From the NCBI GenBank assembly GCA_001800975.1, contig MGWK01000060.1, forward strand, positions 29,975 through 93,974: a stretch of 64,000 nt of DNA, read 5' to 3'. Below are positions 17,726 through 26,196 of this stretch, piece by piece. Below the pieces are notes generated by a model. It had not been told where the DNA came from. It made no database searches and saw nothing but the letters and a program-made list of their open reading frames with translations. Within the stretch, counting starts at the first letter, position 1; every line of letters begins with the position of its first letter. Position numbers and translations under genes: made by a program. The DNA comes from Flavobacteria bacterium RIFCSPLOWO2_12_FULL_35_11. GTDB taxonomy: Bacteria; Bacteroidota; Bacteroidia; Flavobacteriales; Flavobacteriaceae.

Positions 17726-19858
17726 ATGAAACCATTTTCTATTTTAACTTTGATTTGCGTTTTAATGATTTCCTGCAAAAATTCTGAATCCAAAAAAAAC
17801 AATCCAACCTTGAATTATCCAGCAACCAAAAAAGTTGATACCGTAACCAATTATTTCGGAACAGCAATAAAAGATCCATACCGTTGGCTGGAAGATGACA
17901 TGTCAGCTGAAACTGCCGCTTGGGTAATTGACCAAAATAAAGTGACTTTTGATTATTTATCAAAAATTCCTTACCGCGAAGCCTTAAAAAACCGCTTGGA
18001 AAAATTATGGAATTACGAAAAAATTGGCGCGCCATTTAAAGAAGGTGACTATCACTATTTTTATAAAAATAACGGGTTGCAAAATCAGTATGTGCTGTAT
18101 CGTCAAAAAAATGACGAAACTCCTGAGGTTTTTTTAGATCCCAATACTTTTTCTGAAGACGGAACCACTTCATTGGGCGAAATATCCTTTTCAAAAGACG
18201 GAAATATGGTAGCCTATTCCATTTCTGAAGGCGGATCGGACTGGCGAAAAATTATTATCATGGATGCCCTATCCAAAGAAATTAAAGAAGACACGATTAT
18301 AGATGTAAAATTTAGCGGCATTTCCTGGAAAGAAAATGAAGGATTTTATTATTCAAGTTATGAAAAACCTATAGGAAGTGAACTTTCGGCAAAAACCGAC
18401 CAGCACAGGTTATTTTATCACCAACTGGGAACTTCACAAAAAAACGATCCAATTATTTTTGGCGACACGCAAAAACGAAGATATCTCACAGGAACAGTAA
18501 CCGAAGATGGAAAATATTTGCTGATACGCGCTTCTATATCAACATCAGGAAACGAATTGTATCTTAAAGATTTATCAAAACAAAATAGTCCAATTGTCAC
18601 TATTTTAAATAATTTCGATTCGGAAACTACTTTATTGGACAACCAAGATGAAACTTTGTTTTTCGTCACCAATTTAAACGCCCCAAATAAGCGTGTTGTT
18701 AAAGTGAGCGCTAAAAATCCACTTTCCAAAAATTGGGTTGACGTTATTCCGGAAACCAAAAATGTACTGACGCCTTCAACCGCAAGCGGCTATTTATTCG
18801 CGAAATATATGGTTGATGCCGTTTCGCAAGTTAAACAATACGATTACAGCGGAAAATTTATTCGCGAAATCGAATTGCCTGGTGTTGGAACGGCTGGCGG
18901 ATTTAGTGATAAAAAAGAGGCAACGGTTATTTATTATTCCTTTTCGAATTACATCAATCCGGGTTCCATTTATGCATTTGTTCCTTCAACCGGAATTTCA
19001 ACATTGTACAACAAACCTGCGATTGATTTTAATCCAAATCTTTATGAAACGAAACAGGTTTTCTATACTTCAAAAGACGGCACTAAAATTCCGATGATAA
19101 TTTCCTATAAAAAAGGAACAATCTTAAACAGTAAAAATCCGACGATTTTATACGGTTATGGTGGCTTTAACATCAGTGTTACTCCAAGTTTCAGCATTAC
19201 AAACGCGGTTTGGATGGAACAAGGCGGAATTTATGCGGTTCCAAACATTAGAGGCGGCGGTGAATATGGAGAAACATGGCACAATGCCGGAACAAAAATG
19301 AAAAAACAAAATGTATTCGACGATTTTATCGCGGCAGCTGAATATTTAATTGAAAACAAATACACATCATCAAATTATTTGGCAATAAGTGGCGCTTCAA
19401 ATGGTGGTTTGTTGGTGGGCGCAACAATGACACAGCGACCATATTTAATGAAAGTGGCTTTGCCGGCTGTGGGTGTTATGGATATGTTGCGCTATCATAC
19501 TTTTACCGCGGGTGCTGGTTGGGCTTATGATTATGGCACTTCTGAAGATTCAAAAGAAATGTTTGAATATTTAAAAGGTTATTCACCCGTTCACAATGTA
19601 AAAGCGGGAGTTGAATATCCTGCAACTTTAATAACGACGGGAGATCACGATGACAGAGTAGTCCCTGCGCACTCTTTTAAATTTGCCGCAGAATTACAAG
19701 AAAAGCAAACAGGAAAGAACCCAACATTAATTCGTATTGAAACCAAAGCCGGACACGGAGCAGGAACGCCTGTTTCCAAAACCATTGAACAATATGCCGA
19801 TATTTTTGGCTTTACCTTATACAATATGGGCTTTAAGGAATTGCCGAAAGCTTTATAA
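17726..19858 (+). CDS. Prolyl oligopeptidase family serine peptidase (S9A), lipoprotein
   Basis: A 710-residue peptidase that would cut short peptides after proline. I start at the ATG at 17726, not the upstream in-frame ATG at 17672, because the shorter form begins directly with a lipoprotein signal (MKPFSILTLICVLMISC, cysteine at residue 17). The seven-bladed propeller domain covers about 80-430, then the alpha/beta hydrolase domain. The triad is S558 (ISGASNGGLLVG), Asp in GDHDDRVVPAHS and His in KAGHGAGTP. IRGGGEYGETWHNAG is also diagnostic. The location is probably periplasmic. No apparent operon partner downstream. Confidence 0.93.
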   Translation: MKPFSILTLICVLMISCKNSESKKNNPTLNYPATKKVDTVTNYFGTAIKDPYRWLEDDMSAETAAWVIDQNKVTFDYLSKIPYREALKNRLEKLWNYEKIGAPFKEGDYHYFYKNNGLQNQYVLYRQKNDETPEVFLDPNTFSEDGTTSLGEISFSKDGNMVAYSISEGGSDWRKIIIMDALSKEIKEDTIIDVKFSGISWKENEGFYYSSYEKPIGSELSAKTDQHRLFYHQLGTSQKNDPIIFGDTQKRRYLTGTVTEDGKYLLIRASISTSGNELYLKDLSKQNSPIVTILNNFDSETTLLDNQDETLFFVTNLNAPNKRVVKVSAKNPLSKNWVDVIPETKNVLTPSTASGYLFAKYMVDAVSQVKQYDYSGKFIREIELPGVGTAGGFSDKKEATVIYYSFSNYINPGSIYAFVPSTGISTLYNKPAIDFNPNLYETKQVFYTSKDGTKIPMIISYKKGTILNSKNPTILYGYGGFNISVTPSFSITNAVWMEQGGIYAVPNIRGGGEYGETWHNAGTKMKKQNVFDDFIAAAEYLIENKYTSSNYLAISGASNGGLLVGATMTQRPYLMKVALPAVGVMDMLRYHTFTAGAGWAYDYGTSEDSKEMFEYLKGYSPVHNVKAGVEYPATLITTGDHDDRVVPAHSFKFAAELQEKQTGKNPTLIRIETKAGHGAGTPVSKTIEQYADIFGFTLYNMGFKELPKAL

Positions 19859-19931
19859 TGTTGCGTGAAGAATGTTATTGGTTATTTGTTAAAAGTTATA
19901 TGTTGAATTTTTAATTCTCTATTTTCTAAAT

Positions 19932-20003
19932 GCTGGTGCGAGCGTGACGCTCACCTACACCTACATAATTCTAAAGTCACGAGCGGCACGCTCGCGCTAG
20001 CAG
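19932..20003. repeat. GCTGGTGCGAGCG palindromic repeat, copy A
   Basis: Starts GCTGGTGCGAGCGTGACGCTC and ends GCACGCTCGCGCTAGC, giving an imperfect hairpin of about 70 bp with two smaller hairpins inside (GAGCGT-G-ACGCTC and CGAGCG-GCA-CGCTCG). It lies in the 269 bp gap between the peptidase and the helicase. Next to it (20008-20062) is a run of CTTCGGTCTTC-type repeats and an AATTCCCCCTTCGGGGGCTAG hairpin, the latter 20 bases long in its core. Confidence 0.8.
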
Positions 20004-20127
20004 GGGGGACTTCGGTCTTCAGACTTCTGTCTTCGGTCTTCCATCTTTCAAACTTTTTTAAATTCCCCCTTCGGGGGCTAGGCGGCTTTTGCGTACCTTT
20101 GCCAAAATCTTGTTTTAAACAAATCCT

Positions 20128-21363
20128 ATGCAATTTAAAGACTTACAGTTAAACAAACATATTTTAAGGGCAATCTCAGAAAAGGGCTATGAATTTCCAA
20201 CGCAAGTTCAAGTGCAAACCATTCCGCTGATGTTGGCAAAAAAGGATGTGATTGCTTCTGCACAAACTGGAACTGGTAAAACTGCTGCGTTTGCATTGCC
20301 TATTTTACAAGGGTTATTCGATAAACAAGATCCTTCAAAAAAAGGTAAAAAAATACGGGCGCTGGTGGTAAGTCCAACCCGTGAATTGGCCATTCAAATT
20401 GAAGAAAGTTTTAAGAGTTATGGCAAATACACCAATTTAAAAACTGCCGTTGTTTTTGGAGGAACCGCCATTGACCCACAAATAGCGATGCTGAAAAATG
20501 GCGTTGACATTTTAATTGCCACACCGGGAAGGTTATTGGATTTGCACAAACAGGAACTTGTTAACTTGTCATTTATTGAGACATTGGTTTTGGATGAAGC
20601 CGATCTAATGTTGGATATGGGTTTTATTGATGATGTTAAAAAAATTGAACGCTTATGTCCGAAAAGCAAACAAATAGCCTTGTTTTCTGCTACGATGCCA
20701 CATAAAGTTGTTGAATTAGCGAAAACCATTTTAAACAAGCCTGAAAAAGTCGATGTAACTCCGCTCTATGCTACCGCACAAGGCGTAAACCAAGTATTGT
20801 ATTATGTTCCAAAAACAAAAAAAATGGAGCTGTGCCTTCACCTTTTAAGAAACACCATAAAAGGAGATATTCTTATTTTTAGGCGGACCAAATTTGGGGT
20901 GGACAAATTAGAGAAAATGTTGCGCAAAAACGAATTTAGTGTTGCCAGCATTCATGGCGACAAAACCCAAGATGCCAGAGAAGAAGCTTTAAACAGATTC
21001 AAAAACAAAGCGGTTTCCATTTTAATCGCCACCGATGTCGCTTCTCGCGGCATTGACATCGACCATTTAGATGCCGTTATTAATTTTGATATTCCAAACA
21101 TACCTGAATCTTATGTGCATCGCATTGGCAGAACCGGAAGAGCCGGAAATACAGGCACCTCACATTCATTTTGCGCCGCAGATGAAAAAATATACATTCA
21201 GGGAATTCAAAAATTGATTAACATCACAATTCCTGTTGTGGAAGACCATCCGTATCCCTTGGATCCAAACGCAAAACCTGAAATCTACAGAAAACTGGGC
21301 GTTAAACCCAAAAAAGGAAGAAAATCCGATGCCTCCAAAAAAAATAAAAAACGTTGGTATTGA
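20128..21363 (+). CDS. DEAD/DEAH box RNA helicase (RhlE-like)
   Basis: A 411-residue ATP-dependent RNA helicase. In order: Q motif (FPTQVQVQTIPLML), motif I AQTGTGKT, PTRELAIQ, motif II VLDEADLMLDMGF, motif III SAT, then the second RecA domain with IATDVASRGIDI and HRIGRTGRAG. It has a short basic tail (KPKKGRKSDASKKNKKRWY) typical of RhlE. It would remodel RNA in ribosome assembly or decay. The last 31 codons are duplicated downstream, at 21482-21574, on the other side of a palindromic repeat; the intact gene ends at 21363. Confidence 0.95.
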   Translation: MQFKDLQLNKHILRAISEKGYEFPTQVQVQTIPLMLAKKDVIASAQTGTGKTAAFALPILQGLFDKQDPSKKGKKIRALVVSPTRELAIQIEESFKSYGKYTNLKTAVVFGGTAIDPQIAMLKNGVDILIATPGRLLDLHKQELVNLSFIETLVLDEADLMLDMGFIDDVKKIERLCPKSKQIALFSATMPHKVVELAKTILNKPEKVDVTPLYATAQGVNQVLYYVPKTKKMELCLHLLRNTIKGDILIFRRTKFGVDKLEKMLRKNEFSVASIHGDKTQDAREEALNRFKNKAVSILIATDVASRGIDIDHLDAVINFDIPNIPESYVHRIGRTGRAGNTGTSHSFCAADEKIYIQGIQKLINITIPVVEDHPYPLDPNAKPEIYRKLGVKPKKGRKSDASKKNKKRWY

Positions 21364-21408
21364 AAAAGCGGTTGGAAGTCCGAAGACGGAAGACCGAAGT
21401 TTCCGTAG

Positions 21409-21475
21409 GCTGGTGCGAGCGTCTCGCTCGTACCCATAATGATTCGACAGTCACGAGCGAGACGCTCGCGCTAGC
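21409..21475. repeat. GCTGGTGCGAGCG palindromic repeat, copy B
   Basis: The best-preserved copy: GCGAGCGTCTCGCTCG and CGAGCGAGACGCTCGC are perfect 16-bp inverted repeats around a loop of about 29 bases, extended outward by GCTGGT/GCTAGC. It starts 45 bp after the helicase stop, preceded by a GAAGTCCGAAGACGG-type repeat (21374-21400). Confidence 0.88.
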
Positions 21476-21481
21476 TGGGCC

Positions 21482-21574
21482 AAACCTGAAATCTACAGAA
21501 AACTGGGCGTTAAACCCAAAAAAGGACGAAAATCCGATGCCTCCAAAAAAATAAGAAACGTTGGTATTGAAAAA
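21482..21574 (+). pseudogene. Duplicated 3' end of the DEAD-box helicase gene
   Basis: This stretch repeats 21274-21367 almost exactly, 208 bp further on. The encoded peptide matches the helicase tail from KPEIYRKLGVKPKKG to SDASKK, then a one-base loss in the A-run (seven instead of eight) brings in an early TAA. No start codon or upstream part of the gene is present, so it is a non-functional fragment. Palindromic repeat copy B sits between the two copies. Confidence 0.85.
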
Positions 21575-21658
21575 GGAGTTATAAGTTATAGGTTGAAATG
21601 TTAAAAGTTAACATAGAGAACGATATTCTCCTACCTATATATTATAACAATCCCACTC

Positions 21659-21741
21659 GCAGGTGCGAGCATCTTGCCCGTACCCAATATTTCTTTTCAT
21701 ATCTTGAAGTCACTAGCGAGACGCTCACATTGGCTGGGAGA
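21659..21741. repeat. Degenerate GCTGGTGCGAGCG palindromic repeat, copy C
   Basis: AGGTGCGAGC ... TCACTAGCGAGACGCTCAC ... TGGCTGGG keeps the ends and right arm of the family, but the left arm has mutated (ATCTTGCCCG). It sits in the long gap after the helicase. Confidence 0.6.
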
Positions 21742-22318
21742 CAAATTAAATGAAAATTCACAATCCCGGTTCCCTGAGAAAAGCCGAAGAACAACATTCA
21801 CACGCCATTTTTCTTCTGCAAAGTATGGAAATCTCCAAATAAGTTGATTGAATGATTTTTGGCAATATTTGGGCCAATTTTAACCATAAAATGCGTAAAA
21901 TAGCCAGTTTTCAAACTTAATTCAAATTTTATAATTCTCAGCAACAAACCTAAAACCAGTTTTATTGCTGAGAATTAATACATTATGGCTAAATAAAATA
22001 GCAACCCAAAATTTCAAAAAAAGTCGTGAATTTATATCAAAAATTTTCACAAAAGGTAACAAATATCACCTCTTCAATATTTTTATATCTTAACAACCGC
22101 TTTTATCCTTGTAAACTTGTTTATAAAAGGTAAAAAAGCGCAAAATAATCATTAAAACAGGGCATATTAAAGGTAAATTCAACAAATTAAGCCTCAATTT
22201 AAAAAATAAATACTGTATTTTATCCTTCATAACTGCTTATTATTTAATATTTTAAACAGTAAACATAAAAAATATCATTGTTTTATGGTTAAAAATAAGT
22301 GGTTTTGACAAATCATTA
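21742..22318. other. Long AT-rich gap upstream of the coiled-coil lipoprotein gene
   Basis: No convincing gene. The only clear structure is a perfect 12-bp inverted repeat, AATTCTCAGCAA (21933-21944) and TTGCTGAGAATT (21965-21976), with a 20-base loop. It has no T-run, so it is not a standard terminator, and the loop is too short to be an invertible promoter. The rest is AT-rich and unassigned. Confidence 0.6.
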
Positions 22319-22374
22319 TTGCACAATAAAAATTATATATGTAGATTTGTTAATAACTTATTAAAATATAAGTT
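22319..22374 (+). promoter_or_regulatory. Near-consensus promoter and 5' leader hairpin of the coiled-coil lipoprotein gene
   Basis: TTG (22319-22321), a 20-bp spacer and TAGATTTG (22342-22349) match the Bacteroidota -33/-7 pattern (TTG and TAnnTTTG) closely. The expected start is near 22356, giving a leader of about 65 nt. Right there AACTTAT (22355-22361) and ATAAGTT (22368-22374) form a hairpin at the very 5' end of the RNA, a known way to stabilise abundant mRNAs. Confidence 0.65.
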
Positions 22375-22421
22375 TATTGACCTATTTAAATTTCAAAGAA
22401 TATTAATTAAAAAGTTACAAA

Positions 22422-25217
22422 ATGAAACATTTAAAAAAATTGTCGGTAGTCCTGATGATGACTACCCTATTTAGTGTAACCTTCACGTCTTGTATAGACA
22501 ATGAGGTTTCCCCGCTAGTTGAAGCCATTTATGGGGCTCAAGCTGATTTAATCGCTGCACAAGCTGCAGTACAAAATGCTGAAGCTACAAAGCTTGAAGC
22601 TGAAGCCGCTCATGAATTGGCTTTGGCCGCATTTGAAAATGCAAATGCTGCCTACACACTTGAAGAGGTTGAGGAATTAAGAATTGCAAATGCCAAAGCA
22701 CAATTAGAATTAGACGAGGCTCAAGCCGAGTTTAACATTACTATGGTTGGTCTTCTTGCTGAATTAGAAGAAGCCGGCGCGCAAATTGCCTTAGACTATG
22801 CTATAAAGTACAGAACGTATGCAAACGCAGCAACTAATTTACTTGATGATAAAGCAGATGCCGTTTATGATTTAGCTGAGGCGCAAGCACAATTGAATTC
22901 AAGTGCTCCTCTTTTTGCTCTTGAAGGGTTGCAAATGCAAGTTGCCAATGCAAAATTACAGGTAGAACTTGAACAGGCTAAAATTGCTGAATTGCAAGCG
23001 CTTATTGATGATCCAACTTCTTTGCCTGCACAAGTGACTGCTTGGCAAGCTGAGTTAGATGAATTAGAAATTGCAATAGATGCCAAACAAGCTGAAATTG
23101 AAGCAAAATATGCTGAAAGAGACAACCTTATTGCAGGTTGGGACGGTGTAGATGACGTTAGAGATAATTTTGTTCAAGAATACGATGATCAAGCACAAAA
23201 AGTTATTGATTTATCAGCTGATATTGAAGTTCAGCAAGATATTGTCGATGCAAAAACTTTAGCTTTAGCTACTTATGCTGCTGATTTAACAGCTGCCGGT
23301 ACTGCTTTAACAGCTGCTGAACTTGCATATAACAATGCTTGGACTGCTTTAGGTAAAAAAGATTCTCAAGGTGTTGATGTTGTTTATCCTAACTATTTTA
23401 CTTGGTCTGCTAAAACAAGTGCGCCTGAAGCAATTGCTGCTGGTGCAACAAAATACGCTACTCCTGCTAACTTACAACAAGTTTATGTAAATGCAAGAAT
23501 AGACGTTTTAGACGCTACAGCTGATTTAGCTGCTTACCAAGCTGATTTTGATGATCTTACACTTTCTTACAACAATGCTGCTGACGCATTGTCTGCCGCA
23601 CAAGCTGCATTTGATGCACAAGATTATGTTGGCGCTTCAACAGCGGCTAATTTGGCCTTGTCTACTTATCAAACCGGTGGTTTCGCCGCTGCTCAATTGC
23701 TGTACACAACTACTTTAGCTGCTTGGGATGCAAATAAAAATGGTACTGTATATACTGATACAGCTGTTGATTCATGGGATTTAGGTAAAGTTGGTGTACA
23801 TACCGATGATGATAATTTAGATACTCCTTATGGTGTAACAGGTGCTGCCAATACTACACAAACCTATTATAGAGTCGCTACTTGGTCACAACCAATACCA
23901 GGTTCATATGTTCCTGCTACATTCGCTGCAACTGCATATACTGCTGCTACATTAGCATCTTATAAAGCTGCTTTAGAGGTTGCTAATGGAGCCAATACCA
24001 TACAGTTTGTAGATGATGTAACTGTTGCTATTAATGCTGCTGATTATGCGGATACCCAATTGGCTGAAACTGCTGACGGTAAAAATATATACTTTGTTGA
24101 AGTAGAAGCTGATGATACGCATAATGATCCTATTCTTAATAATGGAAATGGCGGTAACCTTGATACGTTTAACAATGCTACAAATGCTCTAGGAACTGAG
24201 ATTACAGATGCTTTCTACACAGGAACTACAACTAGAATTTACGCTACTGATAATATGAGTGGTACAGCTTACGCTACTTTATGGAATCTTCAAAAAGCTG
24301 CAAGTGAAGCTGCTTGGAATGTCGTAATAGGTGATGATGTTTTAGTTGCTGCACAAGATGCTTTTGATTACCAACAAGAATTATTTGACAATGGCGTTGC
24401 TAACTTAGCTTTGCTTGCTGATGATTTAACAGTTGCAACTGGTGCACAAACTGCCGCCAAAAAAGCTGTTGATAACGCATGGGCTACATTAGGTACAGAA
24501 TATACTGCTGGTCTTGCTGGAGATTTACCAAAATGGTGGGTAGCAAAAACTGGTTATGTTATTGATGCAACTTCAGGATATGATTCTGATTATACAGCTC
24601 CATTAGTATCTAATACGCTAACTTTAAACGCGGTAGTTTACAATGCTGAAATAGCAAAAGCTAATTTGGTGGCCTGTAATGCAGTTTGTTTACAAGATGC
24701 TATTGATACTGCACAACATGAAATTGATCTAATACAACCATCTTTAGATTTAGCGATTGCACTTGTGGCTCAAATGCAAGCACAGTATGATATCTATATG
24801 GAAACTTATATCCCTGGATCTTCTATTGACTATGATAATTTAGATGCTGACTTGAAAGTGCTATATGATACACTATCTTTTGAAATATTCAAATTAAACC
24901 AAGAATTAAATGCTTTAGATGCTGAGTATGACGCTATAGATGATATATTGGATAATATAAATGATGATAATTTAAGCGATATTTCATTGCAAATTGCAAC
25001 TGCACTAACATCAATAACAGGAGATTACCAAGAGGCTTTACTTGCTTTAGAAGCTGCTGAAACAGCATTGGCTACTGCTATGGCCGATAGCGCAGATGAT
25101 GCTGCATATATTGCGTACTTACAGTCTAAAGTTGATGTATTGGAACAAAGATATCAAAATGCTCTTGCCTTAGCCGCTAAATATAAAGCTTTAATGGAAG
25201 CTGCATTAGCATCTTAA
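22422..25217 (+). CDS. Large Ala/Asp-rich coiled-coil lipoprotein, surface-layer candidate
   Basis: I do not recognise a named domain. The 931-residue product has a lipoprotein signal with lipobox F-T-S-C (C24), then CIDNEVSPLVEAIYGAQ. Residues 30-300 are a long Ala/Glu/Gln heptad-rich helix; 300-660 look more globular, with Tyr, Trp, Thr, Asn and Gly; 690-931 are again helical. The protein is strongly acidic and very rich in alanine, with few basic residues. A module recurs: DLTAAGTALTAAELAYNNAW (about 288-305) and DLTVATGAQTAAKKAVDNAW (about 668-687), each followed by ALG/TLG and a W-x-AKT segment. C752 and C756 (CNAVC) could form a disulfide. It has its own promoter and a terminator before the next gene. 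The layout with the barrel gene recalls BT1927-BT1926 of B. thetaiotaomicron; this is inference. Confidence 0.75.
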   Translation: MKHLKKLSVVLMMTTLFSVTFTSCIDNEVSPLVEAIYGAQADLIAAQAAVQNAEATKLEAEAAHELALAAFENANAAYTLEEVEELRIANAKAQLELDEAQAEFNITMVGLLAELEEAGAQIALDYAIKYRTYANAATNLLDDKADAVYDLAEAQAQLNSSAPLFALEGLQMQVANAKLQVELEQAKIAELQALIDDPTSLPAQVTAWQAELDELEIAIDAKQAEIEAKYAERDNLIAGWDGVDDVRDNFVQEYDDQAQKVIDLSADIEVQQDIVDAKTLALATYAADLTAAGTALTAAELAYNNAWTALGKKDSQGVDVVYPNYFTWSAKTSAPEAIAAGATKYATPANLQQVYVNARIDVLDATADLAAYQADFDDLTLSYNNAADALSAAQAAFDAQDYVGASTAANLALSTYQTGGFAAAQLLYTTTLAAWDANKNGTVYTDTAVDSWDLGKVGVHTDDDNLDTPYGVTGAANTTQTYYRVATWSQPIPGSYVPATFAATAYTAATLASYKAALEVANGANTIQFVDDVTVAINAADYADTQLAETADGKNIYFVEVEADDTHNDPILNNGNGGNLDTFNNATNALGTEITDAFYTGTTTRIYATDNMSGTAYATLWNLQKAASEAAWNVVIGDDVLVAAQDAFDYQQELFDNGVANLALLADDLTVATGAQTAAKKAVDNAWATLGTEYTAGLAGDLPKWWVAKTGYVIDATSGYDSDYTAPLVSNTLTLNAVVYNAEIAKANLVACNAVCLQDAIDTAQHEIDLIQPSLDLAIALVAQMQAQYDIYMETYIPGSSIDYDNLDADLKVLYDTLSFEIFKLNQELNALDAEYDAIDDILDNINDDNLSDISLQIATALTSITGDYQEALLALEAAETALATAMADSADDAAYIAYLQSKVDVLEQRYQNALALAAKYKALMEAALAS

Positions 25218-25236
25218 TTCTTTAAGAAAATTAACT

Positions 25237-25264
25237 AAAGGGCTGCCAAACAGCAGCCCTTTTA
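25237..25264 (+). terminator. Terminator between lipoprotein and beta-barrel genes
   Basis: AAAGGGCTGC (25237-25246) and GCAGCCCTTT (25253-25262) are perfect inverted repeats ending in a T-run. It lies inside the two-gene unit and may cut expression of the second gene to a fraction of the first. Confidence 0.8.
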
Positions 25265-25298
25265 AAACAAAATTTTAACTCTTAAAGAACTAAAACAT

Positions 25299-26126
25299 AT
25301 GAAAAAATATTTAATTTTATGCTTTATTTTAGTCTTTGCGCTAACAAGTGCAAATGCACAATATAAAGATTCAAACCACCACCACTATATAGGAGATACC
25401 TGCAAGGTTGGGCCAAGATTTGCCCCTCAAGCAGGAGACTTTACAGCGGCTATGGTTTTTGGACGAGGAGCATATCTAAATGGAGGTGAAGGTTTAGTTG
25501 TACCAGATTCTTTTGATCCTGTAAGCGGTGCCGCACCGTATGCAAATGATGTAGAAGCCAACAGCAACGACATTACCAATATGGTTGGTGCAGAAACAAG
25601 ATATTACGTTACAAATAGATTTGCCCTTACTTTAAGTGGCGGCGCTATTTTACGAAATACCCCTGCAAAACTGTCTATACCTGGTATACCTAATACTGAT
25701 GTTCCTGCATATGATGCAGTTGTGGCCGATGAACGTATCGACGCAAGCATTTCAGTAGGCGGACAATGGTTGTTCAATACCAAAAACGACCGTTTATTTC
25801 CTTATATAGGATTTTCGCTACCTTTTGACTATGCAAGAAGATCATTATACGACCCAACTATTACAGTTGATAACGTAGGGAATGTTGTGATTACAGATTT
25901 AGGTGCTCGCCACGTAGATATTACCGCTTTCGGCATACAGGCAGTTGCAGGAGTTGATTATTACATTGCTAAAGATGTTTTCTTTGGTTTTGATATCAAA
26001 CCGGTTTCTTATACTTATGCTTATAGCGTTAAAGTGCCAGGCCCAGGGTTATACAACCTTGAAGCTGACACAAATACATTATCATTTTTTGCTCAATTTT
26101 CATTCAAAGTTGGGTTTAAATTTTAA
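25299..26126 (+). CDS. Outer-membrane beta-barrel protein
   Basis: A 275-residue exported protein. The signal peptide is clear (MKKYLILCFILVFALTSANA, cut before Q21). The mature protein begins with a His-rich segment (SNHHHYIGDTCKVG), then alternates polar and hydrophobic residues in strands such as FALTLSGGAIL, IDASISVGGQWLF and TLSFFAQFSFKVGFKF; the last one ends in Phe, the usual outer-membrane insertion signal. It is 81 bp downstream of the coiled-coil lipoprotein, after an internal terminator, and has its own terminator. It could anchor or export the lipoprotein, like BT1926 beside BT1927, but I saw only the layout, not a sequence match. Confidence 0.82.
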   Translation: MKKYLILCFILVFALTSANAQYKDSNHHHYIGDTCKVGPRFAPQAGDFTAAMVFGRGAYLNGGEGLVVPDSFDPVSGAAPYANDVEANSNDITNMVGAETRYYVTNRFALTLSGGAILRNTPAKLSIPGIPNTDVPAYDAVVADERIDASISVGGQWLFNTKNDRLFPYIGFSLPFDYARRSLYDPTITVDNVGNVVITDLGARHVDITAFGIQAVAGVDYYIAKDVFFGFDIKPVSYTYAYSVKVPGPGLYNLEADTNTLSFFAQFSFKVGFKF

Positions 26127-26150
26127 TTTGTAGGTTAATAAATTGATAAG

Positions 26151-26179
26151 GAAGGGTTGCATTTGCAGCCCTTTTTTTT
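26151..26179 (+). terminator. Terminator of the beta-barrel gene
   Basis: AGGGTTGC (26153-26160) pairs with GCAGCCCT (26165-26172), with one G-U pair, and is followed by eight T residues. It lies 25 bp after the stop. Confidence 0.8.
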
Positions 26180-26196
26180 ATGCTGAACTTTTTTGT

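Noticed and set aside
21742..22374. Invertible (phase-variable) promoter, as in the BT1927 system
   Set aside because: I looked for matching inverted arms on both sides of the promoter and found only short hairpins that do not flank it.
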